Assembly (NCBI RefSeq): GCF_964355755.1
Contig: NC_092670.1
Location: 19,033,201 to 19,097,200, forward strand
Length of the DNA: 64,000 nucleotides
Direction: 5' to 3'
Source: Antedon mediterranea
Lineage: Eukaryota > Echinodermata > Crinoidea > Comatulida > Antedonidae
In this document: positions 25,801 to 38,091 of the stretch, piece after piece
Position numbering within the stretch: the first letter of the stretch is position 1
Layout: each line of letters begins with the position of its first letter
Made by a program: the position numbers and the translations under genes
Notes under the pieces: model-generated
Told to the model about the DNA's origin: nothing
The model's database searches: none
What the model saw: only the letters and a program-made list of their open reading frames with translations

Positions 25801-28800
25801 CATAATAAGAGATTCCTTCCTTTAGGTAAAGACTAAATATCCATATTACTCGCAACAACAATCATCATTTAAGTTTCAGACATTCAATGTACACCTTGTG
25901 GTCTAGTTTAGTTGAGAATTGTTCAATGTATTAAATTAGATTTCAATAAGATTCAACACTGTAAAACCTGGATTTTTTAGTTTTTGCCTTGGATTTTGGA
26001 GAACATTGGATTGTAAGTTTATTGTACATTAGTTTGTGTTTAAAAATATATATTTACGTGTTTACTTTTATTTTCTGTATATACTATAGTTAGTACAGTT
26101 AGTGTTGGGGAAGATTAATTTTTTTTTTTATTCTAGACTCATTGGTTCAAATCACTTTGTAATACTAGAGCTACAAAAGTCCATTACTTTTGTATTTTGA
26201 GTATGTTTTCTGAAATTTCTTTAAATGCCCTAAATATAAATAATAAAGAATCACACTAATAATTGCATCACCCATCAGAAATATATCAATCTATTTTAAT
26301 TTTGTTTTTAAGGTGCATTTTTGGATAAACTAGCAACCAAAGGAAAAATGGGGTTTAAAGTGTTCCTTGGGATCCTTGAGACAAGGTATCCTGAACTCTA
26401 TAAACAATTGTCTGGAAAAGAACCAGTTTCCCGAGGTAAGTTCTTAGCCATTAGTCTCCCATGAAACCACTGTGTTTAATTAAACCAAACCATGGTAGAC
26501 TCAACCATTGTATTTTACCTAAAACTTGGTAGGCATACTTGAGCCCAAATCACAACTCTGTTAGAATAATAAGGAAATCATATAGATAAGTGTGATTCAA
26601 ATGGCTTCCGCAAAAAAAAAGTTGTCTTCCTTCTTTCTATTGTATGTACTTTGTAATCATACAATATGATTGGTATATATTCAATCCAGAAATCTTTGGT
26701 GGTGGCAGTAAATGTTACCGTAAATCTTCTAATTGTAACCATGGGTTATTATTCTTTGATTGTTTTTTAGGGTGGGTTACTAATAGAAGTGGGGTTACAA
26801 TTTAGAGTAGGTTACTACTTTCCGGGCAGCAACTTATAGCAAAATAATAAAACCGTACGAATGAACAAATTTGGTTGAACTTTATAAACTCAAAAACACT
26901 CCATCCTCCCCCACTCCCGAGATCAACATGCATTATCTCCTTATTTTCAAAATACGGCCAGTTTTCATAATGAAAAGAAAAATATAAAATAAACAAATTT
27001 CTCAGTCTTGTCACAGTTTTTACTAGATTCAAACTACAGCTTATGCTAACTGTATGCTTTTGTCGTTGTCATTTCAATCATGCCTATTTTAAGGAATAAA
27101 TCAAATGTTGATTTTAGTGTCGTTTTGTTAATAGTGTTTGTGATTCTAATAGTAACCCCTATGGTTACTATTAAGTAACCCCTATGGTTACTATTAGAGT
27201 AGTGGGTTATTATTATAGATTGATTTATAAGGTGGGTTACTATTAGAAGGTGGTTACTACTATTACAGTATTAGAGTGTGGGTTATTATTATAGATTGAC
27301 CCATCCGTTAACAGTAACCCCTATGGTTACTATTAAGTAACCCCTATGGTTACTATTAGAGTAGTGGGTTATTATTAGAGATTGATTTATAAGGTGGGTT
27401 ACTATTAGAAGAGGGGTTACTATTAGAGTGTGGGTCATTACTATTAGAAGATTTACGGTAATTAACTAATCTGTAATGTAGATGTGTTCATTACGTACTA
27501 GTTGCACACCTAAGATACTTAACGGAAAAGTTGTCAAAATTCCAAATGATAACCTGTACTGTACATTCTTATAAATCAGTTGATGTAACAGCTTCCAATT
27601 GCTTCTATTCTACTGCCCCTTATTTCATTAAATCTGAAATTTAGATGTTACAGAAGTAATTGGGAGTAACTTGATTTTGGTTTGTATGCGGGTGCAGATC
27701 ACCCTAATAATATTAGGTTTCTTCTTTGTTGGTGTCATTTTATTTTTGTTTTTTATTTGTAAATTATTGGATATGAATCAATTTGTTTTTTGTACCTGGT
27801 GATGCCAGACTCAAAACAAAACTGAAATACATAGATTAGTTGGTACAGTTTATAGAGAGGGAATTTAAATAATAGCTGTAAAACATTTCAGTCAATTGTC
27901 ATTCCATAGAAAAGTGGCAGATTGTGTTCTTCTAATTATCTTAATATTGAACATAACATCAACACAAACAGAACATGCCAACAGTTGTGTTCACATTTGA
28001 AGATCCCATGCACATGTTCCGCAGAAAATAAGGACATAGGTTTCCAAATGAGCAGTTTACTCTTCGTTTAAGTTCTGTCTACACTATCAAACAGTTTGAT
28101 GTGCCCCAATATGGTAGTGATATGCCCAAATAGGGTAAAGATATGACATCATCATGTCCATATATGGGCACATAAAATGTTTTTGTCACATAAAGTGTGA
28201 TAGTGTAGACAGAGCTTTATTCAAAAACCTGTTTACATTGGCCAAATGGAAAGCTTCAGTTATTGACACCTTTGCCATAATTTAACGGTAAATTTCATCT
28301 CTTTTTCAATGTCAACAGTTGTAGCAGTCCGTTCCATCCCCACTTAAAAATGTTCAGTTTAATAAATGTTCTTTACAAATAACTGACAGTTTCCTTTTAA
28401 AAATGATAGTAACAAAGTGTTGCTATTTTTGGCTACACTCAATACAAAATATTTAATAATTCGTATGCAGAATTACAGGTTGTATTTGTGCTTTTGATTA
28501 CTAAACCTGATTGTTTGCAAAGTAATGTACTTTTGTGTATGAAATGTATTAGAAGCTAAATAAGTTATTATGGCCTCATTTGTTAACATCCTTGGTTATT
28601 GGAACTGTGTGGGCTGCAGCCATTTCGATTTCCTTTTCCTTATTATGGTACCAGATAAAGCTTTTAAATGCTAGGAATTAGTTTTTTAAAGATCATACAG
28701 TGTATTGTCCTTTCAAAATGAGTCTTTTGTGAAAAGGATAATCTTGATCTGTATATTTAATAGAAGGCTTTCTTTTTGTTGAAATAAAGTTTGCGGTAGT

Positions 28801-31800
28801 AGTACACCACAGTATAGTTCTGAAAAGGACTGTTGGGGTTCTTAAATCAGTTCAACTTTATTCTCACCCACTCAAATGTATAAAAAAAAAACTTTAAGCA
28901 AAGGAATCTAATCCATTTCTATTTACTTGGCAATGATACTTCATTTTAAAAACTGTAATACAATTTTATATATATTTTTATGTTTATGTTAATGACATTT
29001 AACCAGTTATTTGCTCATAGCAGAAATGAGCGAACCCTGCTATATTCCTTGTTGCTTTATCAGTATTTGTAGAATTTCACCTAGAAATTCCATATCATTG
29101 CGTCAATTGTTTACATTATGAGTTTGCAGATTTGTTTAGAACATGAAGATATCTCGAAGGTTCCAGAAAATCTTTTATAAACCTTCAAATCCAGGGTTGC
29201 CTTAGGGTTTTAATTTAATGATCTCCACTGTAGCTTATTTCTTTTTAATTGTATTCGTTTGGTTGGCTGATTTCCAAAAGATGGAGGAAATATGGTAACA
29301 AAATATGAAACGGATAACAATTTCGGGAATTTTTATAAACATCTGATTTTTGTAAAAATATGAATATATATTTAGTTCAGGTCACATTGATTTTAGGTTG
29401 CACTATAAAGATGCTAATATTACATATATTAAGATATGATGGTATTCTTTGTAAAAGTGTTTTATTTTGTGTAAAAGCCCATATAAAATTATTCATCATG
29501 AATATGTATTTTTTTTTAAATATCAAATGTTAGTGTCACTGTCACTATAAATGAAAAAAAAATTAATAGTTAAATAATATTTGTTTCTTTCTAGGACCTG
29601 AGGGGAAGCCATTAGTGGGAGAAACATGTAGACAACATCAGGATTTAATAAAGAATTTAGCGTTTGAAAGCGCAAAGATGGCAAGCAAAGTTGAAAGCTA
29701 TAAAAATGAGAATGAGAACTTAATACGCAAGGTCAACGAACTTCAGCGATATAACGACATCCTGAAGATGAAACATAATAAGAACATGATCAAATTACAG
29801 CGTTTTGATGAGTTGCAACAAGCAATAGCTATGGTTGGTGCAATACAAATTGTCAGTTAAAAAGATATGAAAATAATTGTTTAACATTTTTGTTGAATAT
29901 TGTTGACATTAATCACAGTTATTCAATATGACCAAATATTGGATTGGAAAAAAATTTTCTCCCTGACTAATTTATCACAAAAAATAGTCAAATTAACTAG
30001 AAGTTAATTCGTTTATTTTGTCTTTTTATAAGTGAAAACATAATTTTTTTTCTACAGAAGTGATTAAAACTGCAATATGGCCTATTAAAAGTCTTTTTCT
30101 ACGAATCTTCATTTTTTATGTCTTTGGGGGACATTGGCAACCAGTCGAAAAGCGCATAATTTTTAAAATACTACTCTTAACCTATAAAGCTCTCTCGTTC
30201 AAATCCCCTTCATATCTCTCTGACCTTCTTCCTCTTCACATACCTTCCCGTCGCCTTCGCTTGTCTTCAAAAAATCTCCTTTCCATTCCGACTTTTACGC
30301 CCGTATTCTTAAACCGGACTTTAGTCGTAGTTCGAAGTTCGACTTGGAAAAGTCGTAGTTCGAGCTATTACTTCAAATTCGATTCAAAAACGAAGTAGTC
30401 GAAGTTTGCAGTTCGACTTAATGAAGTCGAGCTTTTAGTCGAGTTTCACACGTCTGGGTACTAAAGGCTATACATTGGCCAATGACAAGAGAGTATTTGT
30501 GGAGCAGACGAAATTTTGCGCATTGATATCACTTTCCATTTTCTTACAAAACTTTTTACGCATCAGGACTATACACAAGAAAAATAATTTTAATCGTTAA
30601 TTATTAGAACAAGATCAGTATTAATTTAACAGTGAAGTACTTTTGGTTAACAACAAACAAAATCTACAAAATATATTTAGGAACCATGGCGGTACGGTAA
30701 CTTTTATATTTTCTAGGCCCCCAACAAAGTATGATCGTGACGAACCACGCACTTCATAGCGTGACAAGAAAGCGCTAGGCCCCCTAAACCTTCCATCGCG
30801 TGGTGAATTGCCGCATCTCCCATTGTCGCTATGGCGTGACGTAGCTCAAGTCGGACTTGCGCGAAGAAAATAATGTAATTTGTATACAGTTGTAAATAAA
30901 GATGATTTTCATTATTATAATTTATACCAATGTATATTTAATTAAGCTAATATAAATATAGATATTTCATTCTTCAATATCTGGCCAATATAACAACTCA
31001 ATGGCTGTTACGTTTTTTATAAACATCGTTTAAAAACCATTTAGTCGACCATTTAGTCTGCCCCCTCCAGGACTAAAAAAATCGATCAAAATCCGTCTCG
31101 ATTTAGTCGAGGTTGGCCTGATTTAGTCGGTGATTTAGTTGAAGTTCGGTTTATGAATTAAAATGACGTCATTTTTTTAGTTTTAGCTCGAACTACGACT
31201 AAAGTCCGGTTTAAGAATACGGGCGTTAGCACTAAAACATATGGCTTAAGCACCTTCACTTCTGCTGCCTCTCGCTTATGGAATGACCTACCCGCCTCTA
31301 TCAGATCATGTTCGTCTACTATCGCCTTTAAATCTGCCTTGAAAACTCATCTTTTTCTTCAGATTGAGCTCTCTCATACGCCTTTGATCACTTACTGCTG
31401 GAATTGGCACGTTATAAATTTATACGACTGTATTATTATTATTATTATTATTACATCTTGATGTCCAGTGAATATTTACTACTGCCATCTGGTATATAAC
31501 ACAAAATTGTGAGCATTTTAGGGTTTTCTGCTTTATTTTAATCCTAATAATTCTCATTTTCATTCTATTGTGTTATTATTTTTATTCACTTTTTTCTGAT
31601 TCATTTAATAGAGTCAACATGAATTGAATGACTTAACGACACAGCAAAGAAACATTCTGGCAAAATCTCTCCAATTGCAACAAGAAAAAGAAGCCATACA
31701 GCGCCGTCTAAGAAGTGTAAGATAAAACACATTTTCTGCAAGGACCAACAATTAGGATTGCCCGTAGACAAGACAATTATAAACCGCAACTATGTTTTTT

Positions 31801-34800
31801 ATTAATTATTATTTGATGTATTTTTATTATGTGTGGAAAATATTTATTGAATATTGAATAAACGAATTGAATTGAATATAGTTTAGTATATTTTAGTAAG
31901 GAATTTATTTATGTGATGACAAAATGTATTAAGCAAATTGACTTTTAATTTGTTTTAGAGCAATGTGGAGATCACAGATTTGAAACGTCAACTTGAAGGG
32001 TATAAAGAACACCAGAAAATCCAAAAGGAAATTATCAAGTCATCAAGGAACTCGAAAGTGTTAACACGTAGCCCATCCATCGACTTAACACGGTCAATGG
32101 AAATGGAGATTGAGAGACTACGTCGGGAACTGGCAGCGTACACAGATTCCAAGGTAAAACTATCAAACTTTATGTGACAACAAAATGTGATGTGCCCATA
32201 TATGGACATGTTGATGTCATATCACTACCATATTTGGGCATATTACTACTATATTTGGGCACATCACACTTTTTTTGTCAAAATAGTTTGATAGTGTAGA
32301 CAGAGCTTTAAGAAAACAATTTTGTATGTTTAATAATGGTTTATTTAATAAACTCTGAATGTATCATATATTATTGTGCTTTTAATTTTGACAGGGTGTT
32401 GATGTAGAGGTTGCAATTTTACGAGACGACCTACGAGACAAAACTGCAGAATGTGAACATCTTGCAGAAGAATGGCAACACACACAGAAAGAGTTAAACA
32501 CTGCAGAAGAAGAAAGAATAACGGTAAGTAAGCTGCACTCTCCCTCCTCAACAAACAAACAATAGTAATTTTAAAACCGAAATCCCCCTTTAAAGTGATT
32601 GAATAGCAAACAATCAACTTTTAGAATTCTTTTTACCTCATTTAACTTATCATTATAGCATCCTGATCTATATATATATATATATTTAAATATTTTTATT
32701 TAAAAAAAATTTGTATATTTAAGATATGTATTTTACATATTATTTACAGGCAATGAGTGACCTGGAAGATGTTCGATTCACTTGTCAAAATTTTGAACGA
32801 GAAGCAATACGATACAAACAACTTCATGAACTAAATATTAAACATTCCGACAGAACAGAAGAAGACTTAAAGAAGGTAATATATTTTATCCTACTAACAA
32901 TCAATAAATATGTTAATGTGGTAGTTTTAATACATTTTATTAAATGGTGATGTGATGTTTGTATGAATGGACATTTCAGACAAGTACATAATAGCAAAAT
33001 AGAATACTTCTATTATTCCATCATTAACATTAATGAAATATGAAACTAGATTTAATTCGTCACCATGACGAATTATAGGTTATATGCATTGATTTAAATA
33101 AAGATATATTGATTTTTAAAAGATATATTGTTTGATTGATTTTGTCAGAATCTTTAATTATTTATAATGTATAATGGCCATAAGAAATTTATGTAACTAG
33201 ATGAAATTGATCTGATAATTGATGAATAAAATAGTGCTAAGGAAAGAATAAATAAATAAAGAAAATATATGCATGATAATGCATATAACCTAAATAATTA
33301 CAGTTTTTCATTCACTCATCACTGTTTTGCTCAAACACAAATATAGAACGTTTCTTATTATCATTAGGTATGCTTTATAGATTCTGTTTTTCTTGTAGGT
33401 GAGAGAAGATCGAAACTCATTGGAAACACACATCGATTCACTTTTGCGAGAACAGAGGGATTTGTTGTACAAAGTGCAAGAACTTCACAACAAGAATATG
33501 ACCCTTGTACATGAAAAAAGTGTTTTAACAAAAGCTATAAATTGTGGCACGGCAAAAAGAAAAAAGGTAAATTATAATATATAGTTAATTCTTACAAAAT
33601 AAGCGTAATGTTCAAATGTTCAAAAAAAGTTTCACAATTGAGTAAAAATGCAAATTTTAATACAATAAATTTTTACAAAACTGGACACCCATAAAAGAAT
33701 GAGACTACATGAAAATGTTTATGCTTTTTAATACGGGAAATTTGTTTAAGTTTGTGATGTCTGAATTCCAGTTTTAAGACAATATGTTCTTTATATAGGC
33801 TTACATACAAATTTGTTATTCAACCATGTCCATAAATTTTATATCTTTTTCTATGTTATTTATCTTGTAGGGTGTAAGTCCAGATCTTGGTTATGCAGGT
33901 GGCTCGGTAAATATTTTGCTTATTACTAAATTGATAACTAAATAGAAAAGGCAATTTGACAACTTTATTACTTGTCCTAATCCTATTTAGTTAAATCCTA
34001 AATTCCTGAATCTTGTAGTCAAAAACATCTGTGCTACTGTTTGACCGGTGCTTCAGTACTATACTCGTATACCTCTTTTGACTTACATCCCCTTCCCATA
34101 GAGATATTATAGTTCACTACAATATCTCTATGCTCTCCCTCAGGTTATGTACTATATATAAATAGCTATAATATTTTTTTCAGCAGTCAGGATCTTCAAA
34201 AGGAGGATCACCTCGTAATTCCATGGATGACAAGTCAACAGCCGAATCCACAGGAACCGTCTGCTCCAATCCAAAACTGCATCTCAACATTGGACATACT
34301 GCTACAGACAGTGAACCGAGTTCATTCCGTAAGCGTTCTGATGCCATAGGCGCCTGCTCCCCAATTGCACGCTCACCTTTACGTTCCGGAAATATTTACG
34401 CCACATTACAGCGGAAAACCATATGTAGTGATATTGATGAATCGGTCTCTATGCCGGACTCTTCATGTAGTAGTATTGAGTCCTTAAGTGACAAAGACTC
34501 AGACGTACCTTCAACTGTACCAGCTCGCCGTCCTCACATCCGTTCTAATCGAGGAGCAGACAACCTGTCAATGGATGTTAACCCAGGCTCAACTAGAAAT
34601 AGATTCACGTTGACATGGTAAGATTTTTATACCTGAATGATGCTTTCCTCCACACTTCCCCTTTCTCACTGCTCTCTCCCCTTTCTCTGCTCTTCCCCCC
34701 TTTCTCTTTTTTTCTGAATGATGTTTGTGAAGGTAATGTAGCTTTGACTAAGTTTGTGTCTCTTCTTTTCCTCCACACTTCCCCCTTTCTCCGGTCTCTA

Positions 34801-35820
34801 CTTTCTCCACACTTTCTCCCTTTTTCACCTCTCACTCCGCTTTCTTTGCTCTCTCCCCTTTCTCGCTGCTCTCTCCCCTTTCTCGCTGCTCTCTCCCCTT
34901 TCTCTGCTCTTTCCCCCTTTCTCTTTTTTTTCTGAATGATGCTTGTGAAGGTAATGTAGCTTTCAATAAGTTTGTATCTCTTCTTTTCCTCCACACTTCC
35001 CCCTTTCTCTGGTCTCTACTTTTTCCACTCTTTCTCCCCTTTTCACCTCTCACTCCGCTTTCTCTGCTCTTTCCCCCTTTCTCATCGCCCTCTCCCCTTT
35101 CTCTGCTCTTTCCCCCTTTCTCTTTTTTCTGAATGATGCTTGTGAGGGTAATGTAGCTTTCACTAAGTTTGTGTCTCTTCCTTTCCGCCACACTTCCCCC
35201 TTTCTTCAGTCTCTCCTTTATCCACTCTCTCTCCCTTTTTCACTGCTCTCTCTCCCCTCTCCACTAGTCTCTCTCCCTTTCTCATCATCTTTTATGTTGC
35301 CTAAATAAACTTTAGCAGATAACATAACAGATAAATTAAGTAAGTCTACATTTTAATATTCTTATTCTTAGCTTTGGTGGAAAATCTTTTGATATCAGAG
35401 AAGAGAACAAGAAAGAAATTATTGATGAAGATGAAGAGGAAGATCCATATGGTTAGTATATAATATTTATTGAGTAATAGTACACCCCCTCCACTTTGTT
35501 ACATATTGTGAAACAACACCACATTTCTGAGGAGGAGAATACTAAACAATAATAATTCACTGACATAACAATTTATTTGACAGTGGCAACTCGCAAGATT
35601 GCAAATCAATGTCAGTACTTATATTACTATAACCTAAATTAAAATTTACGTTAAATTAGCATGTTCGTCAATATTTGTATATACTGTATAATTTTAAAAA
35701 CTTGATTTTCTAGATTATCCTGAGGTATATAAAAGGCGTTCTATGTCTCTCACCGACCTTAACCTCTTATCATCCGCCAACTACGATTTTGTTGACATCT
35801 CAAAACCGAAAAACAAATAA
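19868..35820 (+). CDS. CARD9: CARD9-like adaptor: N-terminal CARD, long coiled coil, Ser-rich tail (about 661 aa)
   Basis: Thirteen exons: 19868-19910, 21151-21351, 26313-26435, 29595-29833, 31612-31716, 31959-32153, 32395-32523, 32750-32875, 33399-33566, 33871-33906, 34184-34617, 35372-35451 and 35714-35820, in one frame with 1986 nt in total. Residues about 22-120 form a CARD. The segment from GKMGFKVFLGILE through YPELYKQLSGKEP closely matches the end of the CARD and following linker of CARD9/CARD11. Residues about 120-450 are coiled coil. The rest is Ser-rich (RSPLRSGN, DSSCSSIESLSD) with an acidic patch (DEDEEEDPYD). No PDZ, SH3 or guanylate-kinase region follows, so it fits CARD9 rather than CARMA proteins. 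Family role: the CARD nucleates BCL10 filaments that activate MALT1 and NF-kB below receptor-Syk signalling. Uncertain points are the first exon (an internal ATG lies at 21159) and the weak donor ATG|gttggt at 29833. Confidence 0.88.
22732..22969. repeat. Tandem duplication, two units of 119 bp
   Basis: ATCTTTAAAAGACTAATCGT starts both units (22732 and 22851) and the units match almost base for base. It lies in the large second intron of the CARD9-like gene and is non-coding. Confidence 0.9.
23530..24194. mobile_element. Inverted-repeat transposon, ~664 bp, with GCTTATACCCG sub-repeats
   Basis: Left end TACCGTACTGACGCGGGTAT and right end ATACCCGCGTCAGTACGGTA are perfect reverse complements over about 26 bp. 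The word GGCTTATACCCGAG recurs inside at about 23590, 24099, 24145 and 24165. The ends can be read as a TA duplication. The 90-codon frame at 23636 has no recognisable transposase feature. It is in intron 2 of the CARD9-like gene. Confidence 0.85.
26714..27461. mobile_element. Inverted-repeat transposon, ~748 bp, with internal tandem repeats
   Basis: Left end TTACCGTAAATCTTCTAAT and right end ATTAGAAGATTTACGGTAA are exact reverse complements. The interior contains alternating AGTAACCCCTATGGTTACTA units and GTGGGTTACTATTAGA units. A roughly 130-bp block (from about 27150 and again from about 27310) is nearly duplicated. No coding frame. Lies in intron 3 of the CARD9-like gene. Confidence 0.8.
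28071..28216. mobile_element. MITE family 1, full copy (TTA target duplication)
   Basis: Same ends as the element at 7957-8147. Flanked by TTA at 28068-28070 and 28217-28219. Lies in intron 3 of the CARD9-like gene. Confidence 0.8.
30110..31458 (+). mobile_element. LINE (CR1/Jockey-like) reverse-transcriptase C-terminal remnant, interrupted
   Basis: The frame from about 30120 gives HWQPVEKRIIFKILLLTYKA, matching the LHWLPV..RI.FK....YKAL signature just after the reverse-transcriptase fingers and palm of CR1-like LINEs. After an inserted transposon (30298-31225), the next part reads SRLWNDLP and KTHLF, the usual distal motifs. It then ends in an (ATT)n tail at 31430-31452. The element is 5'-truncated and lies in the intron between 29833 and 31612 of the CARD9-like gene. 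If the insert and one TTA are removed, the two halves are in the same frame. Confidence 0.8.
30298..31225. mobile_element. 928-bp Harbinger-type MITE nested in the LINE (TTA target duplication)
   Basis: Left end CGCCCGTATTCTTAAACCGG and right end (CCGGTTTAAGAATACGGGCG) are perfect inverted repeats, running on through ACTTTAGTCGTAGTTCGA for about 38 bp. It is bounded by TTA at 30295-30297 and 31226-31228. GTCGAAGTTCG-like sub-repeats fill both ends. No transposase. The 3-bp TTA duplication fits PIF/Harbinger elements. Confidence 0.88.
31740..31885 (+). repeat. Possible LINE 3' tail
   Basis: Sequence after the exon ending at 31716 ends in ATTGAATAAACGAATTGAATTGAATA, a GAATT-type simple tail like those of retroposed LINEs. 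No coding portion seen. Confidence 0.3.
32156..32307. mobile_element. MITE family 1, left-truncated copy abutting an exon
   Basis: The exon of the CARD9-like gene ends at 32153, and MITE sequence (ACTATCAAACTTTATGTGAC) begins three bases later at about 32157. The right end is complete, followed by TTA (32308-32310). The donor site gtaaaa therefore sits at the edge of transposon sequence. Confidence 0.7.
34620..35290. repeat. Pyrimidine-rich tandem repeat (CTTTCTCTCCCC-like) in a CARD9-like intron
   Basis: About 200-bp units marked by CTGAATGATG (near 34633, 34714, 34931, 35129), each followed by GGTAATGTAGCTTT and a long C/T tract. The plus strand is nearly all pyrimidine for hundreds of bases. 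Reading frames here on both strands (Leu/Ser/Pro or Lys/Arg/Glu/Gly-rich) are artefacts of the repeat. Such tracts can form triplex DNA. The intron spans 34618-35371. Confidence 0.85.
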
Positions 35821-38091
35821 AAAATGCATCTCTACAGGCAGAAATTTGTAAATGAAATGCACTATCAATTCTGGGTTTGAGGGTAATGATGAATTATAAA
35901 TAATAATATAGCTTGACATGTAACGAAAATAAAACAAACAAAAAATGCATTTGAAAACAAATGAACGAAGTGTACAACACCCTAAAAATATTGTTTATGA
36001 GTGACTATATAGTACATGTTGCCAAATTTAGGATAATTAACGTGAATACAAATTCTGAATGAAGAATGCAAGGTATCTGACTGGCATATAAAAAGCCATT
36101 ATATATGATCTGGATCCGTAAATAAGATACTGTTATTTCCTCATTCTGATCCTATGTGCATGAATGCACATGTTATTATATAAAGACTTGGTACCATTTT
36201 CAAAAAGAGCAGGGGTCATCCTCTTGTATGGAGATGATCATCTGGTGTGACGCTAATCATCTGGGGTGGAGATTATGACGAGCACTGGACTATGGCTGAA
36301 TGGGTCATTTAAAACCGAAAGCTCTCTCTAGTTTGATAGTATAGACAGAGCTTAATACAAATTCCATGGCTGAGGACCATTGTATACATTTTACATTTTT
36401 ATTGGTGAATTTTAGATAATCTTAATATACACATTTGCCTCCCTTGCCACCTGCCTTCCTGATTTTGCATGGATGTGTGTTTATCATTTTTATTTAAGTT
36501 TTTAAAAAGTAGTGTAAAACAGTCAAAATAAAACATTTTACGACTAATGTATACTGTAGTTTAAGTGGGTAATGTAGATCATAATGACATACATAAAGCT
36601 CTGTCTACACTATCAAACTTTATGTGACAAAGAAATGTGATGTGCCCATTATTGTCATGAGGATGTCACACCACTACCATATTTAGGCAAGTAACACTTG
36701 TTTTGTCAAACTAGTTTGATAGTGTAGACAGTTACAGTAGTTTAAGTGATTAATGTAGACCATTATGACATGCATAACACATGTTGTGTTTAGTTTAAAT
36801 TTGAAGACTTTTGCATTCCTCAGTTTTTAAAAAGCTTGTTGCTTGTTATATCTTTCAGCATTATTATTAATAAGCTGTAGTGTTTCTATTATTATATATG
36901 TATCATATATGTATATATTTTAAGGGAAGTTTAAATTCAAATGGTACAGGCTAGTAATTAGAGTGTTAGTGTGGAAAGGTGCGAAAGTTCTTTACAAACA
37001 ATTAGAAGGTTTTATTGCATTAAAAGTTTACTGGTCATTTTGTGTAGGTTTTCTTCTTTCATTCCCAAAACCTAAAAAGCTTATAATACAGTAATATATA
37101 ATTTTATAATTAATGATAAATCATGTTAAATAATATTGTACATTAAGTTTATTAAATTAAAAAGTTTAACCAATTTCATGTTCGCCATGTTGTGTTCATG
37201 ACAATAAAGATTTATCTTATCTTATCTTAAACTGTTGCCTTTAGATACACAGGGCCTACATAAGCTAAACAACTTTTATAGGAAATATTAATGTAAATAA
37301 CTAATATAATTTACAGCTAGTATAAATCCTTAGATGCTGAAGGTAATTTATTGTATGTACAAAGGCAGGATCCTGGTTATCAGATTCATTAAAAAAAATG
37401 ACTTTGTGAAAGTAAGAATCGAGTACTGTATAATTAAAATGTATCTGAAATTGTTGGCCTATACTTTATAAAGAGATTAACATAATATAGCTACAGTGAT
37501 AAATATAACACTATGTAATGACTACATGGACATCTGTATTCCTGCAGATGAATCATCCTAAATACCCTACCTTGTGTGATTACAACTGTCCTAATTTTGA
37601 TGTTATTGTCTTGATTTTAGGTCACATCATGTCCTGCCCAAAAACCCTGAATGTTCCACTTTTTAAAGATTTTAATGATAAAAAGCTTTAACTGTAAAAA
37701 AATGTAATTTCCAGAATTTCACTGGGGTGTTTCTGTGATGAAAAAAAAGAAATTTTTATACATTGTATTTTATTTTATTATAAAGTGCATCATATTGAAA
37801 TATATTTTTACAGTATAATTTTTATCAATAAATATATCGAATTAGTATTGTTTTGTGTGATCTTTATTGGTGCATGTGCAAATACAATAGCGGTATACTA
37901 TCAGCAATTCCCAATTGGATCTTTTTGGTGACATTGTGTTGTCAATTCTATGCACAAGGACCCAAACAAATTTGTCTGAAATTACAGTTTTCAAGGAATA
38001 AAAACATAATATAGCTGTCATAACATAAACACAAACAGAGAATAAAGGAAGCACACAATTAAGAAATAAATAATTAGTACTGTAGTATGAA
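35821..38091. other. CARD9-like 3' UTR and convergent gene ends
   Basis: AATAAA signals are at about 35927, 36520 and 37827 on the plus strand, and one on the minus strand at about 37861-37868. Two genes may therefore end back to back within about 40 bp. The stretch also holds a MITE family 1 fragment (about 36328-36352), another copy (36597-36730) and a LINE-like tail CAATAAAGATTTATCTTATC at about 37202-37230. Confidence 0.45.
36597..36730. mobile_element. MITE family 1, right-truncated copy
   Basis: Starts AGCTCTGTCTACACTATCAA after TAA (36594-36596). The right end stops at GTAGACAG, missing the last bases AGCT. The 35 bp after it resemble the 40 bp before the element (TTTAAGTG...AATGTAGA), suggesting a small local duplication around the insertion. 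Confidence 0.7.

Noticed and set aside
34605-35191. Lys/Arg/Glu/Gly-rich minus-strand frames and Leu/Ser/Pro-rich plus frames
   Set aside because: Both arise from the pyrimidine-rich tandem repeat in an intron of the CARD9-like gene.
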